Positions 24,555 through 30,567 of a DNA stretch of 40,941 nucleotides are shown here, piece after piece. The notes below the pieces were generated by a model. The model saw nothing but the letters and a program-made list of their open reading frames with translations. It did no database searches and was not told the origin of the DNA. The stretch spans positions 1 to 40,941 of IMG/VR virus record IMGVR_UViG_3300037246_000312. One strand, 5' to 3'. Numbering within the stretch: position 1 is the first letter of the stretch; each line of letters opens with the position of its first letter. Both the position numbers and the translations under genes were made by a program. This stretch comes from a virus.

Positions 24555-24902
24555 ATGAAAAACTTAACGGACAAAAGCGTGACGGTGGTGGCAAGGCAAA
24601 GAGTGAAAATTTTCGGGAAAGGGCTTTATGATTTCGGTGAGGATTTTATCTTCAATTCATGTGCGTCCTATGCCTTGGAGTATAACGATTGCCCGATTGC
24701 CAGCTATAACCGGGCGGTTAATTTGGGACACGCAACTCATTGGGCCAACGCCACGGCCGCGTGTATTTCTTCCGACGGCCCGAAATATGTGGACCCGGAA
24801 ATCACTTTGAACATTGGGGACGTGGTTTATTTTGAAGGGCGCCATTTTGAGATTGAACCGGCCAACAACAACAACGTCCACTTGAAGGAAGTCAAAATAT
24901 AA
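24555..24902 (+). CDS. Early hypothetical protein, 115 aa
   Basis: Starts after the repeated AACTTTGGAG leader. Predicted beta-rich protein with paired cysteines scattered (NSCASYALEYNDC, ATAACIS). The C-terminus contains ITLNIGDVVYFEGRHFEIEP, reminiscent of small barrel domains. No family recognised. It is translated from its own strong ribosome site, separated from its neighbours by hairpins. Likely an early host-interaction protein, inferred from position only. Confidence 0.65.
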   Translation: MKNLTDKSVTVVARQRVKIFGKGLYDFGEDFIFNSCASYALEYNDCPIASYNRAVNLGHATHWANATAACISSDGPKYVDPEITLNIGDVVYFEGRHFEIEPANNNNVHLKEVKI

Positions 24903-24908
24903 ATAGGC

Positions 24909-24946
24909 GGGCGCCTTCGGGCGCCTTCAACTTAAACTTTGGAGCG
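24909..24946 (+). promoter_or_regulatory. UUCG hairpin and leader module 2
   Basis: GGCGCC/GGCGCC stem around TTCG (24910-24925), directly followed by TTC and AACTTAAACTTTGGAG, then the ATG at 24954. Confidence 0.75.
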
Positions 24947-24953
24947 TAGAAAA

Positions 24954-25259
24954 ATGCAAACCATTTATGAATATAAAGGCCACACCTATCAAGGTTATGA
25001 GGAAACGGAATTTGACGGCGACAACACCAAGATTTACCATTTTGTCCAACCACCGGAAGGCGAACAAATCCACATGGATTTCACGCCCTATGATTTCCCA
25101 ACGGAAAAGGAATTTCAAATATGGATTGACTTGGGAAAGCCCGGCCGCATCACCAACGAACACGGAAGCCACAACATGGGACCGGGCGACTTGGCCAGAA
25201 TGTGGGAATCATGGAACCGGGACAAGGACATCATGGACGAAATTGAGCAACGACGTTGA
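24954..25259 (+). CDS. Early hypothetical protein, 101 aa
   Basis: ATG 24954 follows TTGGAGCGTAGAAAA. Begins with a beta hairpin (QTIYEYKGHTYQGYEETEFD), then an acidic/aromatic middle (HMDFTPYDFPTEKEFQIWID), and a helical end (LARMWESWNRDKDIMDEIEQ). The high negative charge is typical of small early phage proteins that bind host enzymes, but no target can be named. Its stop codon lies inside a TTGACA, though no -10 box follows at the right distance. Confidence 0.65.
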   Translation: MQTIYEYKGHTYQGYEETEFDGDNTKIYHFVQPPEGEQIHMDFTPYDFPTEKEFQIWIDLGKPGRITNEHGSHNMGPGDLARMWESWNRDKDIMDEIEQRR

Positions 25260-25266
25260 CACGGGT

Positions 25267-25306
25267 GGCGCCTTCGGGCGCCGCCTTCAACTTTAACTTT
25301 GGAGCG
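25267..25306 (+). promoter_or_regulatory. UUCG hairpin and leader module 3
   Basis: GGCGCC/GGCGCC stem with TTCG loop (25267-25282), then GCCTTC and AACTTTAACTTTGGAG, then the ATG at 25314. The stretch from GGAG to the start codon is identical to that of module 2. Confidence 0.75.
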
Positions 25307-25313
25307 TAGAAAA

Positions 25314-25499
25314 ATGAGGAACGAATTATACGAATTGGAAACGGCGATTTCCTACCTTGAAACGTGCGGCTTTGAGTATGACCGCCAAGGACCGAATTGG
25401 GTCAACCATTTTTCCAAGGATGGAATTGATTATTTCCTTCCAAACATGGAAGTGATTAAACACCGCGTTGACGAAACCACGCCGGAAGGCGGTGAGTGA
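25314..25499 (+). CDS. Early hypothetical protein, 61 aa
   Basis: Starts after the third hairpin-leader module. Small acidic protein: an N-terminal helix (NELYELETAISYLETCGFEY) and a short sheet (GIDYFLPNMEVIKHRV). The layout helix-then-strand with F.YDRQGPNWV resembles small host-takeover proteins, but no family is recognised. Its stop shares one base with the next start, so the following small genes are read from the same message without a new leader. Confidence 0.6.
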   Translation: MRNELYELETAISYLETCGFEYDRQGPNWVNHFSKDGIDYFLPNMEVIKHRVDETTPEGGE

Positions 25500-25630
25500 T
25501 GGGAGTTTTATTTTACTATCTGAAAAGGAATTGGCGGGCCGTCGATGAATGGCTTTTTGACCATTTTGATTTTGGCTTGCTGGAAATGGCCGACGTGGCC
25601 GAAACATTTTTGATTGAGGCGACACGATGA
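25499..25630 (+). CDS. Small early protein, 43 aa
   Basis: ATG 25499 shares its first base with the stop of the preceding gene. The product is aromatic and acidic (MGVLFYYLKRNWRAVDEWLF, DHFDFGLLEMADVAETFLIE), with an amphipathic helix at the end. It ends in an ATGA overlap with the next gene. Overlap at both ends is the main evidence; function unknown. Confidence 0.5.
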   Translation: MGVLFYYLKRNWRAVDEWLFDHFDFGLLEMADVAETFLIEATR

Positions 25631-25848
25631 ACAAAGTGATTGTGGGAATTGAATATATAAAAGGAATTTTTATAAAAGGCCACACCAAGAAAAACGGCCG
25701 AACCGTCCACCCTTATTATCGTTCACCGGGCGGAGACTACAAAACGAATTGGTCAACCCGTGGGAACACGAACCCGGTGACGGGAAAGGAAGGGTTTGCC
25801 AGCTTATCCTTTGCAAAACATTTTCAAGAACGGAGGCGAAAGCAATGA
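25627..25848 (+). CDS. Small basic early protein, 73 aa
   Basis: Coupled through ATGA overlaps on both sides, with GAGG upstream. Begins with a beta strand pair (KVIVGIEYIKGIFIKGHTKK), then a Tyr/Ser/Gly-rich loop (PYYRSPGGDYKTNWS) and a basic helix (SLSFAKHFQERRRKQ). It may bind nucleic acid, judged only by charge. No family recognised. Confidence 0.55.
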   Translation: MNKVIVGIEYIKGIFIKGHTKKNGRTVHPYYRSPGGDYKTNWSTRGNTNPVTGKEGFASLSFAKHFQERRRKQ

Positions 25849-26000
25849 ACAGGACAAAGAGAAATATATTTGATTCGATTTTTATGATTTTACTTTATTG
25901 GTATTCCCCAACGGCGTTTTGGTTTTACTTGGGATTTGTGGTTGTTTGTTCGTTTCTTATTGTAGCGGTTGAAAATTATTATTGGGAATGGAGGCGGTGA
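25845..26000 (+). CDS. Small membrane protein, 51 aa
   Basis: GGAGG lies eight bases before the ATG, which overlaps the preceding stop. The protein is mostly hydrophobic and aromatic: SIFMILLYWYSPTAFWFYLG and FVVVCSFLIVAVENYYW could form two spans or one long hairpin in the inner membrane, with basic ends (NRTKRN, WEWRR). Early phage membrane proteins of this size often affect superinfection or host transport, but nothing specific is visible. Confidence 0.55.
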   Translation: MNRTKRNIFDSIFMILLYWYSPTAFWFYLGFVVVCSFLIVAVENYYWEWRR

Positions 26001-26002
26001 AC

Positions 26003-26107
26003 ATGAATAAATTTTTAATTGGAATCAGCGTTGTAAATTTTCTTTTATTGCTTTGGTTGTTGGTTGCCGCCAATGAGTTGGTGGCCTTGGTCAAAATATT
26101 ATCTTGA
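26003..26107 (+). CDS. Tiny single-span membrane protein, 34 aa
   Basis: GGAGG (25990-25994) is eight bases before the ATG. One hydrophobic span (FLIGISVVNFLLLLWLLVAA) covers most of the protein, which ends ELVALVKILS. The stop codon is embedded in the -35 box of the next promoter. It may be a membrane effector or an assembly partner of the membrane protein before it. Short, so confidence is moderate. Confidence 0.5.
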   Translation: MNKFLIGISVVNFLLLLWLLVAANELVALVKILS

Positions 26108-26132
26108 CATCACCCCTTTGTTGTGATATAAT
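26104..26132 (+). promoter_or_regulatory. Consensus sigma70 promoter
   Basis: TTGACA (26104-26109), 17-base spacer, TATAAT (26127-26132): both hexamers and spacing are perfect. The -35 box contains the stop codon of the gene at 26003. The spacer CCTTTGTTGTGA partly resembles the CCATTGTGG element of the other early promoters. Confidence 0.88.
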
Positions 26133-26178
26133 TAAATAGTAAGTGGGAAGAAAACTAAAATTCTTTGGAGAAAACAAA

Positions 26179-26610
26179 ATGAAATTCAATTACAACGATG
26201 GCGGCCGGAAGGAAGCGGGCTACAAGGGCGACGCAAGTGATTGCTTCGTCCGGTCCGTTTGCATTGCCGGGGATTATTCTTACCAACATATCTATGACTT
26301 GGTGAATGATTATTGCCAACACGAAAGGCAAACCAAAAAGATGCGAAGCCGGTCATCTTCACGCACCGGCGTCCACACCAAAACGTCCAAGATTATTTTC
26401 GACGCCTTGGGGTTTGAATGGACGCCCACCATGTTCATCGGCTCCGGGTGCAAGGTTCACTTGCGCGAAAAGGAATTGCCCAAGGGTGTCCTCATTGCCA
26501 GAGTGTCAAAGCATTGGTGCGCCATCATTGACGGCGTGATTCACGACACCCACAACCCGGACCGCGACGGAACCCGGTGCGTTTATGGATATTGGAGAAA
26601 GGTGGCATGA
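26179..26610 (+). CDS. Cysteine-protease-like early protein, 143 aa
   Basis: ATG 26179 has CTTTGGAG upstream. The pattern NDGGR...GYKGDASDCFVRSVCIA, later GSGCKVHLREKELPKGVLIA, then VSKHWCAIIDGVIHDTHNPD and RDGTRCVYGYW is a recurring phage protein type. Cys22 in the SDC turn, His112 before the CAIIDG strand, and Asp123 in IHDT have the order expected of a papain-like or C39-like Cys-His-Asp site. Activity is inferred, as I know of no demonstrated substrate. It is first gene after the strongest promoter and overlaps the next gene by four bases. Confidence 0.65.
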   Translation: MKFNYNDGGRKEAGYKGDASDCFVRSVCIAGDYSYQHIYDLVNDYCQHERQTKKMRSRSSSRTGVHTKTSKIIFDALGFEWTPTMFIGSGCKVHLREKELPKGVLIARVSKHWCAIIDGVIHDTHNPDRDGTRCVYGYWRKVA

Positions 26611-27035
26611 AAAAGACCGACGCGGACAAGATGACCAAGGAAGAAATCGAAAAGCGTGATGGTGTTGACGATTTAATTATTGAGGATGACGGGGTGGTTG
26701 GCCGTGACATTGGGTTGGCTTCAATCGGTGACGGCAAACTTCATTTCAGGGCTTGCAAGAACATGGAAGCCCGTGAAAAACTTTTGGAGCAAATCAACAT
26801 CCGAATGACGGCAACCAATTCCACTTTGATTTGGAAATTAAAGTATGCGTTGGACAAGGCGGAGTTTGCCCGCAACCATGTGTTGACGGAGGACTTGGCC
26901 AAGGTTGAAAAGTTTTTGAGGGACGCGGCCCGGTTGACGCGGGCGGCAATGGCTGACTTTGACCGGGACGCCGACGCCTTCCGCACCTTGGCGGACGTGG
27001 CCAAGGAAATCAAGACGTCGGAGGGCGACGAATGA
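26607..27035 (+). CDS. Hypothetical helical protein, 142 aa
   Basis: Starts in ATGA overlap with the protease-like gene. The N-terminal third is acidic (DKMTKEEIEKRDGVDDLIIE); the rest forms long helices (ACKNMEAREKLLEQINIRMT; LTEDLAKVEKFLRDAARLTR) that could make a coiled coil or helical bundle. No family recognised. It may belong with the recombination genes further down, since it is in the same transcript and coupled to the next small gene. Confidence 0.6.
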   Translation: MKKTDADKMTKEEIEKRDGVDDLIIEDDGVVGRDIGLASIGDGKLHFRACKNMEAREKLLEQINIRMTATNSTLIWKLKYALDKAEFARNHVLTEDLAKVEKFLRDAARLTRAAMADFDRDADAFRTLADVAKEIKTSEGDE

Positions 27036-27169
27036 ACCGGATTGAATGGTGGGACAACCTGACCGAACACCAAAAATTGGTCCGCCGGGCCATGTGGTGT
27101 TTTTATTTCGTGATGAACGGCAACGTCAAGCCACAACCGCGTTGGTTTTGGGTAGGGGGTGGCGCATGA
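27032..27169 (+). CDS. Small Trp-rich protein, 45 aa
   Basis: GGAGGG lies seven bases before the ATG, which overlaps the preceding stop; its own stop overlaps the next start. Rich in Trp and Arg (NRIEWWDNLTEHQKLVRRAM, WCFYFVMNGNVKPQP, RWFWVGGG). The hydrophobic middle is too short for a clear membrane span. Function unknown. Overlaps at both ends support translation. Confidence 0.5.
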   Translation: MNRIEWWDNLTEHQKLVRRAMWCFYFVMNGNVKPQPRWFWVGGGA

Positions 27170-27597
27170 AAATTGATGAAACGAAGGTCCACGAATTGGC
27201 GTTGAAAGTCACCAACCCACGGATGACCCCGGAGGAACAGAAAGCCAACCTTGAATTGGGCCGCCTTCAATATGTTCACGGCTTTAAAACGCGGGCGTTG
27301 TTCGGCGGGCCGCTGACCTTGTTAGAGGCCAAGGCGTTGGTCCGGGAACAATTGACCTTCGACCACTGGCAAGTCACCTTTTATGAAGTGGTGCAATTCC
27401 CCCACGCCCGATTTTTTAAGGACGAAGCCGAAGCAATGGAATTTTTCAGGAAGGCCACGGAAGAACGCGGCGGATTGAGGCCGCAAAGGATGGAAGTTTT
27501 CAAACCAAAAACGGAATTGTATGGCAAGCGGGAAGCGGCCATTGAATGGAAGGCCGCAGGATACCGGCCGGACCCAATGACTTTGAAATATCGTTGA
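27166..27597 (+). CDS. Hypothetical protein, 143 aa
   Basis: ATG 27166 overlaps the previous stop. Compact alpha/beta sequence with TPEEQKANLELGRLQYVHGF, LLEAKALVREQLTFDHWQVT and YEVVQFPHARFFKDEAEAME. Features such as HWQVTFYEVVQF suggest a small nucleotide-independent domain, but no motif identifies it. It directly precedes the ERF gene, so it may be linked to recombination. Its stop lies inside TTGACA of a possible promoter. Confidence 0.6.
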   Translation: MKIDETKVHELALKVTNPRMTPEEQKANLELGRLQYVHGFKTRALFGGPLTLLEAKALVREQLTFDHWQVTFYEVVQFPHARFFKDEAEAMEFFRKATEERGGLRPQRMEVFKPKTELYGKREAAIEWKAAGYRPDPMTLKYR

Positions 27598-27622
27598 CAA
27601 TCAAACAACAAAGGGGTAGGAT
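27594..27622 (+). promoter_or_regulatory. Possible promoter before the ERF gene
   Basis: TTGACA (27594-27599), 17-base spacer, TAGGAT (27617-27622, four of six). It would start transcription at or next to the ATG 27629, which makes a normal leader impossible; AGGGGTAGG in the same place is a good ribosome site. So it may be coincidental. Confidence 0.3.
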
Positions 27623-27628
27623 TCTATC

Positions 27629-28378
27629 ATGGAAAATGAAAAGAAATATCCGGTTTCAATAATCAAGGCCATCCATGCGGTGATGACAAAAGTGGAATAT
27701 GTGGTCAAGGATGGCAACAACGAATTCCATCATTATAGATATGCAAGCGAAGCGGCGTTGATTGCGGCATTGCGCCCGGTGATGTTGGCGGAGGGTTTAA
27801 TCATTATCCCAAGCGGTGAAGAACTTTTGCCGGTGGATGAATTTGGAATTACCCACATCGTTTTGACCTACACCCTCACCCACATTGACGGCGACGTGTG
27901 GCCGGACAAAATAAAAGCGTTTGGCTCCGGGTCCGATAAGTCCGGGAAGCGGAAGGATGACACTTTTGCCGTGGGTGACAAGGGAACATATAAAGCGATA
28001 ACCGGCGCCTATAAGTATTTCATCAAAAACCTTTTCCAGATTGAAACAGGAACGGACCCGGAAAAGGACGGCGCCAAGAAAAAGAAGGAAGAAACAACCA
28101 CCACCACCGGCGACGGCGGCGGCCGGGCCAACACCCGGAAGGTCACGGCGGCGCAGGTCAAAAGGTTGAAGGCCATCAAAACAGATTTTGAATGGACCGA
28201 CGAAGCGGCCAAGAAACTTTTGGCGGGCTTCGGTTATACAACTTCAACGGACATTGAGCATTGGGAGGACTACAACGCCATTGTGGGGGAATTGCAAAAG
28301 GGAATGGATGGCAAAGCCAAGGCGGACCCAAAGGGATATTGCATTTTTGTAAATGGCAAGGCCAAGGAAAAGAAATAA
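27629..28378 (+). CDS. ERF-family single-strand annealing protein
   Basis: 249 residues. ERF proteins anneal complementary single strands for phage recombination and genome circularisation. The ERF domain covers about residues 5-150: SIIKAIHAVMTKVEYVVKDG, FHHYRYASEAALIAALRPVM, LAEGLIIIPSGEE, IVLTYTLTHIDGDVW, then the signature FAVGDKGTYKAITGAYKYFI. A Lys/Thr/Gly-rich linker follows, then a small helical domain (TAAQVKRLKAIKTDFEWTDE) that could mediate protein contacts. P22 Erf is the namesake. AGGGGTAGG precedes the start. Assignment is strong. Confidence 0.92.
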   Translation: MENEKKYPVSIIKAIHAVMTKVEYVVKDGNNEFHHYRYASEAALIAALRPVMLAEGLIIIPSGEELLPVDEFGITHIVLTYTLTHIDGDVWPDKIKAFGSGSDKSGKRKDDTFAVGDKGTYKAITGAYKYFIKNLFQIETGTDPEKDGAKKKKEETTTTTGDGGGRANTRKVTAAQVKRLKAIKTDFEWTDEAAKKLLAGFGYTTSTDIEHWEDYNAIVGELQKGMDGKAKADPKGYCIFVNGKAKEKK

Positions 28379-28384
28379 AAATTT

Positions 28385-28515
28385 GACCCAATGACGGGTC
28401 CGGGCGGTCCAGTTGATTCAAGGAAATGGGTTTACAGGCCGCCCGTTAAAATAAAACGCCGGATAATACACCCGCAAGGGTGGGCGGGTTTTGGTGTCTC
28501 CAACACCTTAGTTGG
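28385..28515 (+). ncRNA. Highly structured non-coding stretch after the ERF gene
   Basis: Successive inverted repeats lie here: GACCC/GGGTC (28385-28389, 28396-28400); CGGGCGG/CCGCCCG (28401-28407, 28439-28445); CACCC-GCAA-GGGTG (28469-28482), followed by GGCGGGTTTT as in a terminator; and two mutually exclusive small stems, GGTGT/ACACC and CCAAC/GTTGG (28493-28515). An ATG at 28391 is in frame with the next gene, but it lacks a ribosome site and the encoded stretch is unremarkable. This may be a regulatory leader, attenuator or RNA; the type is uncertain. Confidence 0.4.
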
Positions 28516-28534
28516 CCAGCCCCGGCAAAAAATT

Positions 28535-29206
28535 ATGGGATACGTTAAAAATTATTATTGGGATTTGCTTATGAGTGACGACCAAGACAGCTTTGACTTT
28601 GAACCGCCGGAACCGAAATTTGGAAAGGGGGAAATGATTGTGAAGATTTCCCCGGACCACTTCACGGCCAACGGTGTGCGGTTCAACCGGCCGGACGGCA
28701 TGGGTGACAAGGCGTTGACGGAGGCTTGCCAACCAAATGTAAATTGTTTTTATTGTCGGAAGGTTATGGCCATCAATTTTGGTTTGAAAATCAGCAAAGC
28801 CATGTTGGTTGGCCTTTATGCCTTATATCATAGGCAAAAGAGGCAAGGCGGTTTTCAAAAGTACGCGAACACCAACGAAATCGTGGAACGCCAAACCAAA
28901 AGTTTCGGCGCCAACGTGCGGACCGTCGTTTCAAAAAATAAGCATTTCGGCTTGTTGGAAAAGATGCAAGGCCCACGGCCGGGCGATAAAAAGCCGAACA
29001 AAGAAGGAAGCGGTAAAACCGGGCGTTATCGCATGACAGAACGCGGCCGGTTGTTTGTTGAAAATAGGTTGGCAATTCAATTTCATTGCGCCACATACCG
29101 GGACGAAAATTTAAATTGTTTCGGCAAAAAGCAATTTGTCAGCGAAATGGATTTGAAAAATTTTAATTGGAAGGAAGCGTTTTATGGCGCTCCGCCCAAA
29201 ACTTAA
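28535..29206 (+). CDS. Zinc-knuckle / winged-helix-like DNA-binding protein
   Basis: ATG 28535 or 28571 is preferred over 28391 because of the hairpins upstream; 223 residues from 28535. A NCFYCRKVM cysteine pair near residue 73 is followed by helices (SKAMLVGLYALYHRQKRQGG) and a winged-helix-like segment with VSKNKHFGLLEKMQ and GRYRMTERGRLFVENRLAI. This layout recurs in phage proteins of the zinc-finger plus winged-helix type, probably DNA- or RNA-binding. Its place between ERF and the replication genes fits a regulatory or replication role. Family is from pattern memory. Confidence 0.6.
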   Translation: MGYVKNYYWDLLMSDDQDSFDFEPPEPKFGKGEMIVKISPDHFTANGVRFNRPDGMGDKALTEACQPNVNCFYCRKVMAINFGLKISKAMLVGLYALYHRQKRQGGFQKYANTNEIVERQTKSFGANVRTVVSKNKHFGLLEKMQGPRPGDKKPNKEGSGKTGRYRMTERGRLFVENRLAIQFHCATYRDENLNCFGKKQFVSEMDLKNFNWKEAFYGAPPKT

Positions 29207-29226
29207 CCCATCGAAAGGGGGTTTTT

Positions 29227-29676
29227 ATGAGACACAGGGAAATTGCAGAATCAACTTTAAATGAATTAGCGAAACTCACCACGCCATTGTCAGGCGAAAC
29301 GATTGACACGGTGATAATGCGATTAGTCAAAAGCTACAAGAAAAACGGCCACGCACCAACACCACAGGCCACCGCCGAATTTATCACCCGGAAAACCAAC
29401 CCGGACCGGTTGCGGGATTTAATGCGGCCAAAATATAATACAATGACCTATTGGCAAGCGGCGCGGGCCGTGATGATTGCCGCCAAACAAAACCGGATGG
29501 GTCTTTTGTCAATCACCAACGCGGTCTTTGACTTCCCGAACACGCCGGAAAAATCGGACCGTGTGAACCGGGCCGTCCGTTCCATGCAAGTTGCCCTTCG
29601 TGGTTATACCGGCGGCGCGGCAAGTAAAATTTTCAAGGAACCGGAAACCGATGTTTTTGAGTTGAAAAAGAAGTGA
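29227..29676 (+). CDS. Hypothetical protein, 149 aa
   Basis: The recurring AAAGGGGGTTTTT leader sets ATG 29227. Mixed helices with basic patches: REIAESTLNELAKLTTPLSG, TIDTVIMRLVKSYKKNG, YWQAARAVMIAAKQNRMGLL, then RVNRAVRSMQVALRGYTGGA. It may be a helical DNA-binding protein, as suggested by the charge and the neighbouring zinc proteins. No family recognised. It overlaps the following gene through a GTGA start. Confidence 0.6.
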   Translation: MRHREIAESTLNELAKLTTPLSGETIDTVIMRLVKSYKKNGHAPTPQATAEFITRKTNPDRLRDLMRPKYNTMTYWQAARAVMIAAKQNRMGLLSITNAVFDFPNTPEKSDRVNRAVRSMQVALRGYTGGAASKIFKEPETDVFELKKK

Positions 29677-29885
29677 GTATTTTAAACGGCGAAGGGTTTG
29701 GGGATTGCCATGATTGGAAACGTGGCGAAACCTTGCCGTGGAAAGTCACAGACTATAAGTGCCAAGATTGCGGCGCCTATTTCCGCCACTGTTATGATGA
29801 CATCCCCGACATTTTTGAAGCAATGGAATTTTGCAAAGTCCCGGCGAAGTGTGAACCAACGATTGATATTGAGGGGGTGAAATGA
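29673..29885 (+). CDS. Small zinc-ribbon-like protein, 70 aa
   Basis: Starts at GTG in a GTGA overlap with the gene before. Residues 12-47 hold GDCHDWKRGE and YKCQDCGAYFRHCYDD, giving a C-x2-C pair plus further Cys/His that could bind zinc. A final Cys sits in VPAKCEP. Small zinc proteins of this kind are frequent in phage early regions, but the target is unknown. It is coupled to the following secreted protein. Confidence 0.6.
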   Translation: MSILNGEGFGDCHDWKRGETLPWKVTDYKCQDCGAYFRHCYDDIPDIFEAMEFCKVPAKCEPTIDIEGVK

Positions 29886-30232
29886 AAAAACTTTTATTTA
29901 TCGCGGCCTTGGCTTGGTTTTCCACAGTCAGCGGCCCGGCATCGGCTCAAAATAAGGGCGTCAAACCGCTTTTCAGCCCTCCAACCTTTTCCGCACCCCA
30001 ACCCTTTGCCCTTCCGGGTTATAGGTTCGGGCGTCAAAATGGCGCCCACACGCGGCCAAATACGGGCGGTTCCATAAACATTTGGGTGACGCCGGACTAT
30101 GACACCCACCGGCGGGATTTGAGGGACCAAAAAAGTTGGGCCAGCCCAACGCCCAACCCCTTCGCCAATGACCCAAGGAACCCGATGCAACAACGGGCGA
30201 AGCCACGCGGTTATATTGTCAATTTCAATTGA
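29882..30232 (+). CDS. Secreted or periplasmic hypothetical protein, 116 aa
   Basis: ATG 29882 overlaps the previous stop, with GAGGGGG upstream. A classical Sec signal peptide covers residues 1-22 (KKLLFIAALAWFSTV then SGPASA-QN, cleavage after ASA). The mature part is Pro/Phe/Arg-rich and probably disordered (FSPPTFSAPQPFALPG; SPTPNPFANDPRNP). No enzyme motif. A phage early protein sent to the periplasm could block superinfection or affect the envelope, but this is inference. Its stop is nested in TTGACA. Confidence 0.6.
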   Translation: MKKLLFIAALAWFSTVSGPASAQNKGVKPLFSPPTFSAPQPFALPGYRFGRQNGAHTRPNTGGSINIWVTPDYDTHRRDLRDQKSWASPTPNPFANDPRNPMQQRAKPRGYIVNFN

Positions 30233-30256
30233 CACCCGGCGCCATTCTGCTATTGT
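30229..30256 (+). promoter_or_regulatory. Possible promoter for a small RNA
   Basis: TTGACA (30229-30234), 16-base spacer, TATTGT (30251-30256). The -35 contains the stop codon of the preceding gene. Downstream lies a structured stretch ending in an intrinsic terminator. Confidence 0.4.
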
Positions 30257-30261
30257 GTGCG

Positions 30262-30362
30262 GGTGCGCTATGGGTCAAAAATTTTAAAGTCCTTCGATGG
30301 ACTGATACGAAAACCCGTTTGGCCACCCTTGGCGCACACCAAAGGCCGGGCGGGTTTTTTCG
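30262..30362 (+). ncRNA. Candidate small RNA of about 100 nt with terminator
   Basis: If the promoter at 30229 is real, transcription would begin near 30262 and end at the terminator at 30358. GTGCGC (30263-30268) can pair with GCGCAC (30332-30337), AGTCC with GGACT (30288-30303, loop TTCGAT), and AAAACCCG with CGGGTTTT. No convincing coding frame fits: a start at 30229 overlaps the previous stop and has no ribosome site. Pairing is by eye only. Confidence 0.4.
30310..30360 (+). terminator. Intrinsic terminator in the gap before the replication gene
   Basis: AAAACCCG (30310-30317) pairs with CGGGTTTT (30351-30358), enclosing a second TTTGG/CCAAA stem; the run ends in six T residues. The palindromic A-tail and T-tail could also work on the minus strand. 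Confidence 0.7.
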
Positions 30363-30567
30363 TTTTAAATTGGGGGGTAGGGAATTGCAAAGAGGATGTT
30401 TTTTAAAAAGAATTTGTTTTTACCATTGATATTGAGTGGTTCGGAGAGTGCCGAAAAAAAAGTCTTTAAATCTTTATGCACATCTTTTTCTTTATACACC
30501 CCAAAATGAAATGTTCTGAAAAATAAATTTTAAACCATTGACGCCAATGGGGTTGGGAGTGTAAAAA
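30363..30567 (+). other. AT-rich gap with two DnaA-box-like sites; possible replication origin
   Basis: After the terminator the sequence becomes clearly AT-rich, unlike its surroundings. TTATGCACA (30474-30482) is a perfect TTATNCACA DnaA box, and TTATACACC (30492-30500) is an eight-of-nine match in the same orientation, 18 bases on. No gene is seen here. The next gene resembles helicase-loader C-termini. This makes it the best origin candidate in the window, but the evidence is limited to these sites. Confidence 0.45.

Noticed and set aside
25256-25261. TTGACA as a promoter after the gene ending at 25259
   Set aside because: No -10-like hexamer lies 15-19 bases downstream; the region is the GC-rich hairpin.
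28391-28534. N-terminal extension of the zinc/winged-helix protein from ATG 28391
   Set aside because: There is no ribosome site, and the stretch is dominated by inverted repeats better explained as an RNA structure. It remains possible.
30229-30429. Possible protein-coding frame in the gap before the replication gene
   Set aside because: It has no ribosome site, starts inside a stop/promoter overlap, and runs through an obvious terminator.
23179-30567. tRNA genes or a CRISPR array in the intergenic stretches
   Set aside because: No cloverleaf with a T-loop motif and no regularly spaced identical repeats with variable spacers were seen; the repeated elements here are hairpin-leader modules.
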